In this document: positions 62,820-64,000 of the stretch, piece by piece | Layout of the letters: each line of letters opens with the position of its first letter | Numbering within the stretch: the stretch's first letter is position 1 | From: Halobellus rarus | GTDB taxonomy: Archaea; Halobacteriota; Halobacteria; Halobacteriales; Haloferacaceae | DNA length: 64,000 nt | Direction of reading: 5' to 3' | NCBI RefSeq assembly: GCF_024494595.1 | Contig: NZ_JANHDI010000008.1 | Span: 81,527 to 145,526 of the forward strand | Made by a program: the position numbers and the translations under genes | The notes under the pieces: generated by a model | The model's input: only the letters and a program-made list of their open reading frames with translations | What the model was told of the DNA's origin: nothing | Database searches by the model: none

Positions 62820-62895
62820 ATTGGTCTATAGATGAACAAGGCGAGTGCCTCGGGACTTGCCCCCGAGGGTGAAGCCGACACTTAGCCACTCGTTC
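62820..62895 (-). repeat. Possible right end of an IS1341-type element
   Basis: The minus strand reads a hairpin CCTCGGGGGC-AAGT-CCCGAGG and then GCCTTGTTCATC. A GC-rich subterminal hairpin followed by TTCA is how haloarchaeal tnpB elements end. No tnpB gene remains in the 248-bp gap 62778-63025. Confidence 0.3.
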
Positions 62896-63025
62896 AGTCG
62901 GTGTTGTCGCCGTTTGAGTCGTTTCCGAGAACGGTTCCACTCGTACACGGGTTGCCCGGCGTGGCTACTGTTCTGGCGTGTTCGAGGCAGTCAAAGTCGG
63001 GTCCCGAACCGATAGAGTGATTTTG

Positions 63026-63268
63026 CTACTTCGGGGGTCGGACGAGCAGGTAGTCCTCTTTCGCTTCGATCCGATCGGCCGGGACGATGAGTTGGCCGTC
63101 GTCAATCTTGTGGTAGCCACTAGCTCCACCGTCGTGTGACCCCAAGCGGAGAGCGTGCAGATCTCCCGTCTTGGGATCCATCGTGATATTCTCCACTGTC
63201 CCGAGCTGCGTTCCTTCAGTCGTCATTACCTCATAGTCGGTGAGGGCTGCTGCCAAGATCGACCCCAT
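63026..63268 (-). CDS. PRC-barrel domain protein
   Basis: An 80-residue single-domain protein. ALTDYEVMTTEGTQLGTVEN, then MDPKTGDLHALRLG and the end DRIEAKEDYLLVRPPK are the PRC-barrel pattern, a small beta-barrel used in RNA-processing and photosystem assembly proteins. Stand-alone archaeal copies are common and of unknown role. A downstream partner is absent; it seems monocistronic. Confidence 0.88.
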   Translation of the reverse strand: MGSILAAALTDYEVMTTEGTQLGTVENITMDPKTGDLHALRLGSHDGGASGYHKIDDGQLIVPADRIEAKEDYLLVRPPK

Positions 63269-64000
63269 AGGTGGAGAATCTGTCTCTCACACCTTAATGT
63301 ACAAGATGACTGAAATGATGCCTTCAGTAATTGTCAGCCATTCCCCCGGCCCGGCGAAAACCGCCGGACGTACGGCGTTTTTTCTCCCTACAAAGGAATT
63401 ACCCCACCGTACACTCCTGCCGCAGACGGTCCTGACCACCCGAGAGTGGGGCCACAACCCCCTCTCCGTCCTGCCTGCCACTTCCCCAAGTTACCTGAAT
63501 TGAGGCCTCTTCCTCAACGAGCGACTGGCGGGAGCGAGTAGGGAGGAGATACAGCCGTCACTTGTTGTTCATTCTTCTCGACGGACGATTTCGTCTCTCG
63601 TTTTGAACACTGCCCGACTAGCACCCTGTTATCCCCTTGTTAGAACCCCCTAACTAGAATACACCCATACAAACAATAATCGCCATACTGCGATCGGTTA
63701 TCGGGCTTAATTGCGACTGATAATAACAATAACAACGATCATCCAAGGGTCGTATCAATGAACATCGGCCAGCGGCCGATCACCCGCCAGCAAAGCAGTA
63801 AAACATATCCAATAAGTGGCAAATACACCGACCACAACGGGGAACCGCTTCCCCAAAGAACACCTACCGGTCCACAACGCTTGGAGGACGTTGTCACCAT
63901 CGGCTGCTCGGAAGAGACAACTGAATCGCCCACCCAACACAGGTTCGAGCACTTATAACAGAGAGCAGCAAGCGGGGACGGTTTCCCCACGACTATCAAG
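63269..64000. other. Gene-poor stretch at the window end
   Basis: No convincing gene in 732 bp. Contents: an IS605 left-end remnant at 63495, an AT-rich stretch around 63640-63740 (AACAATAATCGCC, ATAATAACAATAACAACGATC), and short frames without family features. A gene may begin beyond the edge. Confidence 0.45.
63495..63556 (+). mobile_element. IS605-family left-end remnant
   Basis: CTGAATTGAGGC preceded by TTAC, followed by the hairpin CCTCAACGAGCG...GAGTAGGGAGGAGATACAGC as at 11117. No right end or gene is seen. The preceding TTAC is also present before the 8105 element. Confidence 0.6.

Noticed and set aside
63758..63958. Short frames near the right edge
   Set aside because: Overlapping frames on both strands, no motif, no promoter distance and atypical composition.
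1..64000. CRISPR arrays, tRNA and rRNA genes
   Set aside because: I saw no regularly spaced direct repeats of CRISPR size, no clover-leaf with the conserved T-loop, and no rRNA stretches. The repeats near 14.4 kb are only three copies, with spacers that do not match in length.

Overview
The window comes from a halophilic archaeon (class Halobacteria). The evidence is strongly acidic proteins, S-layer glycoproteins ending in a PGF-CTERM sorting tail, a haloarchaeal Orc1/Cdc6 initiator, an AglB/STT3-type oligosaccharyltransferase, several haloarchaea-restricted families and archaeal leaderless promoters. Genus cannot be fixed from the sequence alone.

Layout. 1-5741: two tandem S-layer glycoprotein genes (the first cut by the window edge), each followed by a similar terminator. 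5917-9400: small genes (VanZ-like protein, winged-helix regulator, unknown protein, two membrane proteins) plus transposon debris. 9507-18005: two paralogous DUF234-type ATPases, an IS1341-type tnpB element, a UPF0175/PIN toxin-antitoxin pair, a sugar nucleotidyltransferase, and an orc1/cdc6 gene flanked by inverted sets of origin-recognition-like boxes, which I read as a replication origin. 18154-29332: an ABC exporter, then an insertion-sequence graveyard (IS630, IS5, IS6, IS4/ISH8-type and other remnants, plus a broken nitronate monooxygenase). Two AT-rich surface-polysaccharide genes sit inside it: an asparagine-synthase-like protein and a Wzy-like polymerase.

29333-52489 is the glycan factory. 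It holds glycosyltransferases and what looks like a complete UDP-diacetamido-uronic-acid pathway (2-epimerase, N-acetyltransferase, aminotransferase, 3-dehydrogenase, 6-dehydrogenase). It also holds epimerases and a second nucleotide-sugar dehydrogenase, a WcaJ/PglC-type phosphoglycosyl transferase, and a GlmU-like/GlmS pair that supplies UDP-GlcNAc. A UppP-like lipid pyrophosphatase and a large STT3 protein with a C-terminal LamG-like domain close the region. Together with the exporter and the S-layer proteins this is a coherent route from fructose-6-phosphate to a lipid-linked glycan to a glycosylated cell surface. Broken genes within it (a truncated glycosyltransferase, an epimerase pseudogene, a decayed regulator) show recent remodelling.

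52490-64000 is accessory DNA. A complete IS200/IS605 element (tnpA+tnpB) sits inside a transglutaminase-like gene, and removing it restores the reading frame exactly. Next come a second transglutaminase-like gene and a compact four-gene operon of unknown function with a probable PD-(D/E)XK nuclease domain, divergent from a PhiH1-repressor-like gene across a 14-bp palindrome. A winged-helix gene with a possible TumE-like toxin partner and a PRC-barrel gene follow.

Most interesting signals: the origin with symmetrically arranged inner and outer boxes; compensatory base changes in the 3' ends of the two tnpB genes, which support a guide-type RNA; the four-gene palindrome-controlled operon; the STT3 protein that lacks a recognisable WWDYG motif and carries a lectin-like fold; and matching 15-bp tandem repeats upstream of both DUF234 ATPases.
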